A DNA stretch of 64,000 nucleotides from Multifurca ochricompacta (Eukaryota; Basidiomycota; Agaricomycetes; Russulales; Russulaceae). This document shows, piece by piece, positions 21,701-32,507 of this stretch. The notes beneath the pieces are model-generated. The model ran no database searches, was not told the origin of the DNA, and saw nothing but the letters and a program-made list of their open reading frames with translations. The position numbers were made by a program, and so were the translations under genes. The stretch is taken from contig WTXG01000102.1 of assembly GCA_022496185.1 (NCBI GenBank), forward strand, positions 62,001 to 126,000, given 5' to 3'. Positions within the stretch are counted from its first letter, which is position 1, and every line of letters starts with the position of its first letter.

Positions 21701-24358
21701 TTGTTTATCCACTATAGACCCTTGGATCCAATATAGATCCCCAGCCTTGATTCCTTCCGCTATTCTTTGTCCTTTATACTCTATTGCGACATTGTATTGA
21801 TCAAATAAGACCATACCACCTTGTTGGTGATATGACTTGTTGATAAGATGCGATTTCCTGCTGATGGCATGTAGAAAACGTTGTTAAGTTCCAATATATA
21901 ATTTTTATTGGTCCTTATATGACGCTTCCTACTCCTTCTATGGGACAATGGTTCCATCAGCCACTGTAACAGTATGTCCCGAATGAGGCAGATATTCATA
22001 GAAATCTGACTCAAAGGGTGTGAAGTGGGTGGTGGCACTCTATCCATCATCCAGGCAAATCCATCATCTTTGAAGACTTCTTCTGTGCATTCAGAGTATA
22101 AAGTTTAATGTGAGGTGTCTCATGCACCTCCTGTATTCTCCACTACCATTAACTATTGTAGCTACTTGGTGGGAAGATGATGGTGTACTGGCGCCTTGTG
22201 CCTTCCTCTGGTTGCCCTTTTTCCAGCTGCGGCATTCTGCCGATCCTGTTTCCTCTGCCGACATTCATTTGCCTTGTGGCCCAGCTTCTGGCAGTAGAAG
22301 CAGGTGACATCATTGGACGATGATGCACCTGCAGGTTGTGGCTGGTAATTTGTACTTTTTTTTTTTTTTTGTTGACATGGGCTGCCTTTTAAGGGCAGCC
22401 CCAACACCACTTCCTGTGGGGCCAGCAAGTCGGCTTTCCTCATTTAGGAACCTCTGAATGAGGTCCTGAGGGGAAAGGCGTTCAGGAGGACCTGAAGCCA
22501 GGTGTTACGACCCTACTCTTTTTCCTGACCCTGCACACCATGCCTTATTCTTTGCACCATCCTTGATCTCCTCCTTCTCTGGACCACTCTTTGATGCCCT
22601 TGACCTGTTGCCTTGGGACCTTCCTTGATGCCTGTGGCCTGTGTGCCCAGGACCCTACCCTGATTCCTGTGACATTGTTCATAGGACTAACCTCCCATGC
22701 GCCATTTACACCTAACCTGCTGGTAGTTAGCTGCTACACTGTTGGATGTACACCACCCTTCCTTGCTGCCTTGGCTTATGCCTTGGCCACTACTCCTGAC
22801 CCTATCCCTGTGCTTGACACCCATAGGAACCCCTGACATTGTCCCTGCCAATCTGACCAGTCCAGACAACTAGACGACTTTGGCTTGTACTTGACCCTCT
22901 GCCAGTCATGTGACTCCTGGCCATGTGACCTTGCCATGTGATCCCTGACCATGTGACTTTGGACCATGTGATCCCTGACCCTGATCACAGCATCTTCATC
23001 TGATCATTTACCCCTTTCTGATCACTGGCCCATCTGGCTTATCATTCACTTCTCTGATTCCTGTGGGAGTATTCCCACATCCACCCTGACTCCTGTGGGA
23101 CCTGTTATCTCCCCATTTACCCCTGACCCTGGTGGGAATCCTCCCACACTGATATGACTCCTGTGGGGCTGTCCCACATGATTATGCTTCTGATAAGGCT
23201 TATCCTTATCATGGACTATATTTGACATCTTATCTGCTATTGGATGATAAGGACTCTGACCCTGTTCCTGATTAGCTACAAACCAGATCCCCATACAGTA
23301 TATAAGACCCTGTAGACAGTTTGTACAACCCTAGATTTGACCTCTTGTGCCTTCAGCCTAGAGTTTCCCTAGTACAGAATACAGAGGGCTTATTTGCCCT
23401 TTTTCATTCTTCATAATCTCTGGAAGGACCCCATTGCCTCTGGCAATGGGTGTGCACTTCGTTCCGAATCCCATCCATTACCCAGATGCTTTGATGCTCT
23501 GGCTTCCCTTCCTTTGCCTCTCTGACTTTGGTCCACTTGGTGTGCTTCTAGCACTGGCCGGGTCCTGTCCCACTCAACAGCCTTAGGGGATTAGCTCCCT
23601 TTGGCTGACTTGTCCCATCTCTCTCTGTGCTTGGTTATAGCACAACTTCCTATTCACCCTGAAGCTAAGAGCCTGGCCTTGTTGTGCCAGGCTTGCTGAA
23701 GATCCCGGACCCACAGTGTCGGGTGCCGTGGATGTGGCTGACTAGTGCCGACTAGTGTCAGTGGACTCGTGCCGACCTGTGCATGCTGCACAGAACGCTC
23801 CGCTGAGCGTACACCAATGGCCAGCTATGCACTGTAGGGGAAGGACTGGGCAATGAGCTCATTTGGAGGTCAGTGACTCCTCCATTCTCCTTCAGGTTCC
23901 TACACACACGCTGCAATTGGGGCCTAATTGTTTGCCTTCCTCTAAACGGAAGGACGAAACTGAGCACCACAAATTGTAGGTGGCCATGCTACCCACAGTG
24001 CCATATAAGGATTCCAGCTGCTCATACTTTGAGCAGACTGACGGATACTTCCTATCAGAGGCAACCTGAGAATAAACTTCGCTGGTGACAACCAGCACCA
24101 GTAAGCCCATCAATACTTCTTCAACCCTATTCCACTCCTGGATTATGGGTTCTGTCCAGGCAGCAAATCTTGCCTGGTAGTCGCTTATTCTCATCATCCT
24201 TCTGGACTGGGGATTGGCATATTCAGGCCCATCATGAGTGATGTGCCTTCTCATGCCATTGATCCTGAGCAGGGCGGTAAAGGATACCGACCACTGCGGC
24301 CAGTTGGAGCCGTCGAGCTTGTCGAATTTGAAAGTGGAAGGGAAACGATGTTAGCCAT
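18746..24358 (-). pseudogene. gag-pol: Gag-pol of Copia K1, decayed
   Basis: The minus-strand ATG (MANI) is at 24358. Gag follows, split at 22503-23813 by a solo LTR, with a CCHC knuckle CFYCQKLGHKANEC near 22290. The protease active site near 22040 has lost bases within the D-S-G-A codons. Integrase is at about 21700-20830 (HTDCGGKYVN, then FNRT frameshifted). Reverse transcriptase at 20659-19109 has YVDD near 19700 and ends at a TGA that replaces the Trp of ISWCSRK. RNase H runs 19090-18746 (AQSTTEAEYMSL, CDNKGAVDLA). Several one-base losses occur in homopolymers, and a run of 14 T at about 22360 (A in the gene) is probably expanded. The element is not functional as read. Confidence 0.9.
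22503..23813 (+). mobile_element. Solo LTR C1
   Basis: A 1311-bp LTR unit starting TGTTACGACC and ending GAGCGTACA, homologous over its length to C2, C3 and C4. It interrupts K1 gag. The flanking pentamers are CCAGG and CCAAT, so the target duplication has diverged. It shares the TATA box and the 15-bp CATGTG array of the family. No internal coding sequence is left. Confidence 0.85.
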
Positions 24359-24387
24359 TGAGATGATTTGAAAATTGATCCTGGTTC

Positions 24388-25267
24388 CAAGGAGCGGTTA
24401 GAACCAGTTGTCCAGGTCTCATTTAAGAGGGCCCATCCAATCTGTGGCACTATGCTTCAGAACTTAAGAAAGTCCTGCCTCTGATGTGTGACTTCTAAGT
24501 AGTATAGTGAAGCTATCTAACCCCATTCTACAACAGATCCCAAGCACATCAGGCGGATACTGTGTAAATAGAAGGGGAGTCATGTCATGGAGGAGCCAAC
24601 CGCAAGTTCCACATAGAGACAAAGGGTATAGAGCCCTTCCTCTAGTGCTGGTGGTGGAGTCCATGATTAAGCCCTAGATGGTTGGGGCCATGACTGTAGT
24701 AGACTATTGGGTTTCCTCTGGTGGGGCGAACCCCCACAACATGGCAGCGAATACTTCTGCCCAGAGACAAACCCTCTAGCTACTGTGTATATACTATAGT
24801 AGTGTGGCCTACTTGTATCGAGCCCAAGTGTCATGGGAGTGACTACCCATGCCTTGTTCTAGACCCTAAACTCTACCAGCGGGTGGCTAAACCCGGCTTA
24901 CGGATCGAGCCAAGCATTAACCAGACCTAAAGCCTCAAGCCTTCTGGGCAAGTGGCCTACTAAAGCTATCTATGGGATGAAAACCCAGCTACAACTATGA
25001 ACACTATTTACTTAGGGCACACATGAGGAGCTTAAGGTGTTTCACCCACTAAGGGTCCCTCGTCACCTTTTGCAAGAACCCTTGAGAAAGGGCTAGCCAA
25101 ACAGATCAAGGTGGGCACATAAAGCGCACCACCTTGTGGACAGTTAAGGGCAAGAGATGAAAGAGAAGCTCACAAGAAAAGGTTATTGGGAAGAGACTTT
25201 TGAAGCTTGTTGAGCTTGAAAAGAGTTTGTTGGACTGTGATCAAAAGAAGTGCCAGATCAGTAATGA
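24388..25267 (-). other. Leader of Copia K1
   Basis: About 880 nt between primer site and gag, without a conserved ORF. Its downstream part is shared in inverse orientation with the K2 leader at 9914-10119 and 17582-18046. The sequence GGAACCAGGATCAA directly before gag is also present in K2. Confidence 0.75.
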
Positions 25268-25285
25268 GCAGCAGGGCCCATAACC
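25268..25285 (-). other. tRNA(iMet)-type primer binding site of Copia K1
   Basis: On the minus strand GGTTATGGGCCC directly follows the 5' LTR. It is complementary to the anticodon arm of eukaryotic initiator tRNA-Met (GGGCCCAUAACC), the half-tRNA primer known from Drosophila copia. The match is 12 nt; the following TGCTGC is not assigned. Confidence 0.75.
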
Positions 25286-25776
25286 TGAAGAACAGGCATG
25301 TGCATGCAGTGATACTGACTGTGGTTAGCGTGTGAGGCTAGAAACAAGTTATACTTCAGAGGTGAAGAAAACTCTGTATTACTATACTACATACCTAGAA
25401 ACAAGTTATCTACAAGAGACAGTTAGTTATAGGTAAGGTAGTAAGTAGTGAGACTGGGACTTACACTTCAGAGGTGAAGAAAACTCTGAAGTGTAAAGAT
25501 GAAACAGACACCCTTATATACTACTCAAGGGATGGTCTGTGCGCAATGGAATGTGCTAGAATATCTACTGAGGGTAAAGGCCATTGGCCAGTGAGATATC
25601 ACATGCTACACAGGATTACTAAGGTACATCAGTCAGCTGCTGCGCATCGCGAGAAAGAAAGTAATAATGATATGGTAAAAAGTCCGAAACTCCAAATCAA
25701 TATCTAATCTAATCTTGCACAGCTTAGACCCTAACCTAGATGCCTGAAGCACCTCAAGACACATGCCATGTCAACA
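25286..25776 (-). repeat. 5' LTR of Copia K1
   Basis: A 491-bp LTR in minus orientation. It sits directly before the K2 gag but in the wrong orientation to be its LTR. The duplication GGAAC and the matching LTR at 18047 assign it to K1. Confidence 0.92.
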
Positions 25777-25808
25777 GGAACCAGGATCAACTTTTTAAAT
25801 CATCTCAA

Positions 25809-28800
25809 ATGTCTTCCATCATCTTCCCCCCCACTTTCAAGTTTGATAAACTTGATGGCTCCAACTGGCAGCAGTGGTCGGTATCTTTCACCGCCCTGCT
25901 TAGGATAAATGGGATGAAAAGGCACATCATGCATGATGCCCCTGAATTCCTGAATGCTCCTAAGCCAGAAGATGGAGAAAAGGATGATGAGTACACCAAA
26001 TGCTTTGCACTTTGGTCAGAGCCTATGTACCTGGAATGGAACAGGGTGGAGGAAGTCCTCATGGGAGTTCTGGTGATGGTAACATTGCCAGAAACATACT
26101 CCCAAATTGCCTCTGACAGAACTTACCCTTCTGTCAATGCCAAGTATGAGCGTTTGGAATTGCTCTACGGCTCAGTGGGTAGCATGGCAACCTACAACTT
26201 GTGGTGCTCTGTATCCTCCTTCCGCTTGGAAGAAGGAAAGCAATTCAGGCCCCAGTTGCAGCATGTGTTGGATGTGAGGAGTACTCTTAAAGAGAATGGG
26301 ATGGAGATCTCTGATCTCCAGTTGAGCTTTATTTTGCTCCAATCCCTACCTCCATCCTACAATGCCATTGCTGGCTCTATCCTGGCGTCAGGTCCTCCTG
26401 ACCGCCTTTCCCCTCAGGACCTTGTACAAAGGTTCCTAAATGAGGAAAGCCGACTTGCTGGCCCTGCAGGAAGTGGTGTTGGGGCTGCCCTTAACAAGGC
26501 AGCCCATGTCAACAAAAACAAAACAAAAAACAAGTATCTTTCACGCCACAACCTGCAGGTGCATCATCGTCCAATGATGTCACCTGCTTCTATTGCCAGA
26601 AGCCAGGCCACAAGGCTAATGAATGTCGGCAAAGGAAACAGGACAGAGCCAATGCTGATGCAGGCAAAAAGGGCAACAAGAGGAAGGGGCAAGGCCCCAG
26701 TGTACAAACAAACTCCACACAAGTAGCTACCATAGTTAATGGTAGTGGCAGAATACAGGAGGTGCATGAGACACCTTGCATTTCACTTTATATGTTGACC
26801 GAGCATACGCAAGAAGTCGACAATGGCAGCAATCCTTGGATGATGGACAGCGGAGCCACCACCCACTTTACACCATACTTAGATGATTTCTCTGAGTATT
26901 TCCCACACAAGGGCATCAGGTGACAATTGGTGATGGATCCATAGTCCAAGTCGAAGGAACAGGCAAAGTCATACTCAAAACTCAAACAATTATGAGTTAG
27001 AATTAAATAATGTCTTTTACATGCCTGGCAGTGAAAGAATACTGTCAACAAGCTGCATCACCGACAAAGGCAGCTCAGTGGAGTTCTCTCCAACTGAAGT
27101 CAAAATAAAGTACAATAATGCAATCATAGCGGAAGGTGTCAAGGCTATGGGACTCTATTGGGTCTTTGGGAAAACTATGCAGAATCTAAATACTGCTTCC
27201 CACAAATCTGCATCAAGTAGCCTTGATACTTGGCATTTGCGTATGGGTCATATGTCAAAAGAGGCCCTCAAAAGACATGCTCCTAAGGCTGTAAAAGGCC
27301 TTAGTATAGATAATAGCCAAGTGGAAGACAAGCCGTGTTATGGCTGTGAAATGGGAAAATCACACTGTCTTCCATTCCCTCCCTCTCAAAAGAGAGCTTC
27401 AGCACCCTTAGAAGTCATTCATAGTGACCCGGTTGGTCCTTTGCAATGCACTTCAATTCAAGGGAACCTATACTTTGCCACTTTCATAGACAACTTTAGC
27501 AGAACAGCTCTAGTTGTTGCTATGAAAGCAAAAAGTGATTTTACATTGGTGTTCTGTAACATTAAGGCATTCTTGGAAAATAAAACAGACAAGAAAATAA
27601 AGACCTTACATACAGACCAAGGTGGCAAATTTGTCAATAGGGAGCTGAAGTCAATACTTGAGCAGGCTGGCATAGAGCATAAATTGACAATGCCATATTC
27701 CCCACAACAGAATGGAAGGGCAGAGAGGTTCAACAGAACCATCATGGAAAAGGCTACCAGTATGCTGCATCATGCTGGTCTTTCCCTTGGTTTCTGGGAA
27801 TGTGCAGTGCGAACAGCCTGTCACATATACAATAGAACGCCCATCCACTCTAATAAGTGGAGGACACCGCTTGAGCTTCTGGATGGGGACATTCCAGATG
27901 TCTCCTACTTTAAAATATTTGGCTGCTTAGCCTATTATACTGTCCCAGAGGACAAAAGATGAAAACTGGATCACAAAGCCAGGGAAACAGTCTTTGTTGG
28001 GTATGCACCCCACTCTAAAGGATATCTTCTTTGGGATATGCATACCCGATCCTTCGTATTGTCAAGAGATGTGACATTTGATGAAGGTCCTTCCCATCCA
28101 ACCTTGCCAAGGACAGCAAGGGAAAGCAAAAGGAAAAAGTTACACCTTTTGTCTTAGAAATTGAGAGGCCTGTCCAACCTCAACCAGCAATAGCCACAGT
28201 TCCTCAGGCTCCTGAAGACAAGGAAGCTGAGGTTGAGGAACAGGAGGTAGTGGAACCTCCTCGAATAAATCCTGAGCCTACCACACCTGAAAATGAGCTC
28301 GACACACATGATCAGACTATCTATCAGACACCACCATCCCAAATCATGGAACCATCTGAACTTCCCCAGAGAACCCATGCCAAAAGACAAACTAAGAAGA
28401 ATGTCGGCAGACTTCCCCAACCAGTCTTTACTAGGGAAAGTCCATGCTCTCAGCAACGTGATAGGGCTGTGCAGGAAGATCTAGATCTTGATTCTGCCCG
28501 TCCCAAGCATTCATGCCAATTAAATCCTTGATTCTATAATGAGGATAATGCTGAGTTTGTGCAGGGTTCTTCCAGACTTGGGAATATGGAGTTGCTAAAT
28601 GCTGCAGGTGTCTCTTATAGAGACCCCCTGACTTTTCAGGAGGCAATGCAGTCTGACAATGCCAGTGAATGGCTTGAGGCGTGTAAATATGAAATAGATG
28701 CCTTAGATAAACTTGATGTGTGGCGCCTTGAGGATCTTCCAAAAGGAAGAAAGGCAGTAAAATCAAAATGGGTTTTTAAGCTGAAACCAGATGGACATTT

Positions 28801-30163
28801 TCGTGCTAGGCTTGTGGCAAAAGGTTTCACCCAAATAGAAGGGGTGGACTTCGACGAAACATTCTCTCCAGTTGCCAGATTTGAATCACTTAGATTATTA
28901 CTAGCGCTAGCTACGCTAGAGGATTGGGAAATCCACCAGATGGATGTCAAATCGGCATTCCTACATGGCGATCTGGATGAAGAAATTTATATGGAGCAAC
29001 CAGTTGGTTTCATCATTGCTGGTCAAGAGTCCAAAGTTTGCAGGCTACAAAAAGCACTATATGGCCTCAAACAAGCCTCCGAGCATGGAACCTTCAATTC
29101 CATGCAGTTCTTAATGAACTGGGCTTCACTCGGATGTACTCTGATGCAGGAGTATATGTGTTTCATCACAAGGAGGAGGATGATTCACTATATGTCATTC
29201 TTTATGTAGATGACATACTATACTTGGATCTTCCAATGATAAGATAACGTGGCTGAAGTCCTCTCTATCTAACTGATATGAGATGACTGACTTGGGAGAA
29301 ATCCAGTCGTACCTTGGAGTTAATATCACCAGGGATTGTCCTAACAAGACACTGGAAATTGACCAAGCAGCCTACATTTTATCTATTATTGAGAAGTTTG
29401 GATGAGGGATTCCAACCAAGTATATACTCCTCTTCCCTCTGGCACTGATGTACATCTGGTCAAATTTGAAGGCCAGGCATCTACTTCTGAAATAAAGAAG
29501 TACCAACAGTTGATGGGGTCTCTGCTATGGGTGCAGATCGGAAGCAGACCCGATATCAGTTTTGCTGTGGCGCGCCTTAGTCAATATGCTTCCAACCCCT
29601 CTCAAAATCACATGCGACTTGCAAAATATGTCCTAAAGTATCTTAATAGTACAAAAGACTGCAAGTTGCAGTATTCTGGAGGGAATGGGGAGAGTGGCCT
29701 TCATGGCTTTGCAGATTCCTCATGGGGAGATCAAGAGGACTGCCACTCTACCTCAGGCTACATGTTTTTTCTTGGAAAATGGTGCCATTTCATGGTGTTC
29801 CAGAAAGCAGAAACAGTAGCACAGTCCACCACTGAAGCCGAATATATGAGCCTCTCTGAGGCTGCAAATCAGGCAGTGTGGTATAGGACTTTTATGGAGG
29901 AATTAGGGTACAAGGTAACCTCCCCTATACTACTCCATTGTGACAATAAGGGTGCCGTTGACTTGGCATTAAACCCGGTCACAGGAAGGCGGTCAAAGCA
30001 TATACCTATCAAGTACCATGCCATTAGGGGATACATTGAATCGCACATAATCAAGTTAGTGCATACCCCCACAGGTGAGATGCTGGCAGATGGCTTCACT
30101 AAGTCTCTACCAAGAGCATCGTTTGAAACCATGGTCAATGGACTTGGACTTATGCTGGAATGA
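25809..30163 (+). pseudogene. gag-pol: Gag-pol of Copia K2, decayed
   Basis: Starts at ATG 25809 (SSIIFPPTFKFDKL). The Gag core is open to about 26530, then a frameshift precedes the knuckle CFYCQKPGHKANEC (26590-26630). The protease DSGATTHF is near 26846. Integrase (27021-27962) keeps its zinc residues (H..H, C..C near 27235-27350) and D, D, E (HSD, HTDQGG, GRAERFN). After a TGA at 27960 come RT blocks (28559-29209, YVDD near 29204, with a frameshift near 29085) and RNase H (29402-30163, CDNKGAVDLA). A stretch near 29770-29815 is read in a wrong frame between two compensating shifts. It would encode a single Copia polyprotein; this copy is inactive. Confidence 0.9.
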
Positions 30164-30402
30164 GAGAGCTGGAATCTGGAAACTTTGAATACCAGTTTCA
30201 CTTTCCCACCATGAACAAAGTTCTCAACTTCGAGAGTGATGCAAGAGGTGTGTATGGTTTCAGTTTGCATAAGCGAATCACCGCGATATGCCTCTGAACA
30301 CCATGTTCTTCTCACACTTGAGAGTTAGAGAAGTTGGATCTCTGGCGGTGTGCTCATTTAACTCATTTCCATCTATGACCAGATGCCTTCAGCATGGAGG
30401 GA

Positions 30403-30907
30403 TGTTGAACACAGAAGATGTTTGGTGATGCTTCAGGCATCAGGTGATTAGATTAGCTACTTTGTAGATTAGATTAGATACCGGAGTTTCAGACTCTTTA
30501 CATTATCATTATTACTTTCTTTCTCACATTCCACAGTAGCTGACTGATACACCATGTAACATGTGATTTCTGTACTGGCCAATGGCCTTTCTCCCTCTTG
30601 TTTACTGTTTGGACTTTGTCCGGCACTTGTGGACTTATTCCCAGTGCACAGACCATCCCTTGGATTGTATATAAGGGTGTCTGTTTCGCCTCTTACACTT
30701 CAGAGTTTTCTTCACCTCTGAAGTGTAAGTCCCATCTCTCTTACTTACTACCTTACCTTTGACTAACCGTCTCCTGTAGATAACTTGTCTTTCTAGGTGT
30801 GTAGTATAGTATAATAGAGTTTTCTTCACCTCTGAAGTATAACTTGTCTTTCTAGCTTTAGCCGCTAACACTTACAGTCAGTATGCTGCGCACATGCCTG
30901 TTCGACA
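30403..30907 (+). repeat. 3' LTR of Copia K2
   Basis: A 505-bp LTR starting TGTTGA and ending GACA, preceded by the purine tract CATGGAGGGA. A TATA box (TATATAAGGG) is near 30668. It is clearly diverged from the K1 LTRs, so K2 is older than K1, as the nesting also requires. Confidence 0.88.
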
Positions 30908-31927
30908 AGTATGACCTACGAGAGGTATGGGCATACCTTTGGGAAAACTGGTATCGAAAGGGCTGGTGGGAGCTGTGGGCGCAGTCGGCACATCCAGAAA
31001 TACCCATCTTGAAAACAACAATGATTCTAGAAAGCCAGTAAGTATGGATCAGCTGTTGAGAATCCCAAGACTTACCTTTGATCCAGCTGGTGACGAATAA
31101 AGCACGACTTCCTCTATCACTTTCACATGCTGCGGTGTGATCTTCTAGTCTGGATTCTAATCACCAAACTTGCACCATCATATCATCGAAAGTTGGAATG
31201 CTTACTTACAGATACTGGCTGTTATCGAGAGCTCTCATCGTGGCATAAGCAATTCAAGTGGAATTGGAAGAAACTCTTGAGAACACCCATCACAATCCCT
31301 ATCAATGAAGCTTATCGGCCAGATGTAAATCAATGGATCTGTACCTGTCCTGCGATGGTAATCAACCGGTTCCTTCTCTGCAAGCATCTTGTTCAAGCTG
31401 CCCAGCCAGTTTTGCCACTGTTCTTCCTTGAAGTAAGATGTCAGCGGACAGCCCCAATATGGAGTCACCCCCTCTTGAAACCACATAGTGAAGATCCCCC
31501 AGCACCTCAAAATGTTGCAAGAATTGACAAGACAGCCCCTGGAGCAAATGGTGGCAAGAGGGAGGATAGCAGTGATGATGACAATGGTGACAATGACAAT
31601 GACAATGATGACAATGACAATGATGTACAAGATTTCCAACCAGCATTGCAAGAGAGCTCGACATTTGAAGAGGCCATAAGCGAGAATATCAATATTATTG
31701 GAGAATTTCTTGAAGGATTGAAGTACCAGGTCCAATTCCGGGACCACCATATGCTCCAAGTGCTGGAATGAGAGGGTGGCTCATTCTTGAGGCTAGCAAA
31801 GACTTGCATAGGAAAGGAGAGGCAGATGAGGACAACAAGAGGATTATTACCAACAACATGGCAACCAGAAACAAGCACCTCAATGTTCTACTGCTCTAGA
31901 CCCACATGTTCTGATGAGAACACATGA
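30908..31927 (+). pseudogene. MULE transposase fragment with SWIM zinc finger
   Basis: The C-terminal third of a Mutator-like transposase. Exon 1 (30908-31037) reads KYDLREVWAYLWENW; a 49-nt intron (31038-31086, GTAAGT...CCAG) follows; exon 2 reads RIKHDFLYHFHML and contains a SWIM finger C-x-C...C-x-H (CTCPAMVINRFLLCKH near 31340-31390), then an acidic Asp/Asn-rich stretch (31560-31625). In-frame TGA codons at about 31090 and 31769 stand at likely Arg (CGA) positions; the natural end is probably TGA 31925. The left part is cut off by Copia K2. Family assignment rests on the SWIM motif and the surrounding sequence. Confidence 0.75.
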
Positions 31928-31959
31928 TACACAAGGAAAGTCATAAAATAGCTAGACAT

Positions 31960-32507
31960 AGAGTAGTGAGAATGTGTGAGAACACCAAAGTTCTTATCTA
32001 ATCCTTACTGATTTGTACTGATATATTGTTGATAACTTTCCTTTTTAAAATAAATATTATTACAAATCACAGTCATGTGGCAATATTACTACTTTAGGGA
32101 TGTCAGTGTGGGGAGAGTTATCTGATCTTATTCCAACTTATATTTTGTTGATAACTTCCCTTATTAAAATAGATATTCAATGATAACTTCCTTTTTAAAA
32201 TAAATATTATTACAAATTTGAGTTGTGTGACAAGATTACCACTTTAGGGATGTCAGTGGTGAGTCGTGTGGCACGATTACCACTTTAGGGATGTCAGCGG
32301 TGGGGGAGAGTAAGGTGACTAAGTTACCTTACTCACCCCCACTGCTGACATCCCTAAAGCAGTAATCTTGTCGCACGACTGTGATTTGTAATAATATTTA
32401 TTTTAAAAATGAAGTTATCAACAAAATATCATTACAAATCAGTTGGAATAAGATCAGATAAGGATTAGATAGGAACTTTGGTGTTCTTGCGTGTTCTCAC
32501 TACTCTA
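31960..32507. repeat. Foldback (long palindrome) element
   Basis: An AT-rich, noncoding unit whose left arm (31960-32320) and right arm (32340-32507) are inverted copies. The outer ends read AGAGTAGTGAGAA on both strands, and the centre is GAGTAAGGTGACT facing AAGTTACCTTACTC near 32309-32335. The left arm holds an extra partial duplication of the motif ACCACTTTAGGGATGTCAG (three occurrences). This is a MITE or foldback structure with no ORF. Confidence 0.75.

Larger units (their letters stand above)
18047..25776 (-). mobile_element. Copia K1 (Ty1/Copia), full length, minus orientation
   Basis: Bounded by LTRs of 493 and 491 bp (TGTTGA...TTCA in its own sense) and by the duplication GGAAC at 18042-18046 and 25777-25781. 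Order on the minus strand: LTR, tRNA-type primer site, leader of about 900 nt, gag-pol in the Copia order (integrase before RT), purine tract, LTR. It is inserted into K2, a member of the same family, in opposite orientation. It is itself interrupted by solo LTR C1. Without C1 it is about 6.4 kb. Confidence 0.93.
9914..30907 (+). mobile_element. Copia K2 (Ty1/Copia), broken by three insertions
   Basis: The base layer of the left block. Its 5' leader is at 9914-10119 and 17582-18046, its gag-pol at 25777-30163, its 3' untranslated region at 30164-30402 and its 3' LTR at 30403-30907. The leader matches, in inverse orientation, the leader of K1 at 24388-25060. The break at 18046/25777 is explained by the K1 insertion, because GGAAC occurs on both sides. 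The break at 10119/17582 is the A2 insertion (GCATG). The 5' LTR is outside the window, beyond Gypsy B1. K2 itself lies against a MULE fragment at 30908. Confidence 0.88.

Noticed and set aside
22355..22376. T-run as the poly(A) end of a LINE
   Set aside because: It lies inside the K1 gag reading frame and corresponds to a shorter A-rich stretch in K2 gag; no LINE sequence is nearby.
25286..25776. LTR directly before K2 gag as the 5' LTR of K2
   Set aside because: It is in the opposite orientation. The GGAAC duplication and the partner LTR at 18047-18539 show that it belongs to K1.
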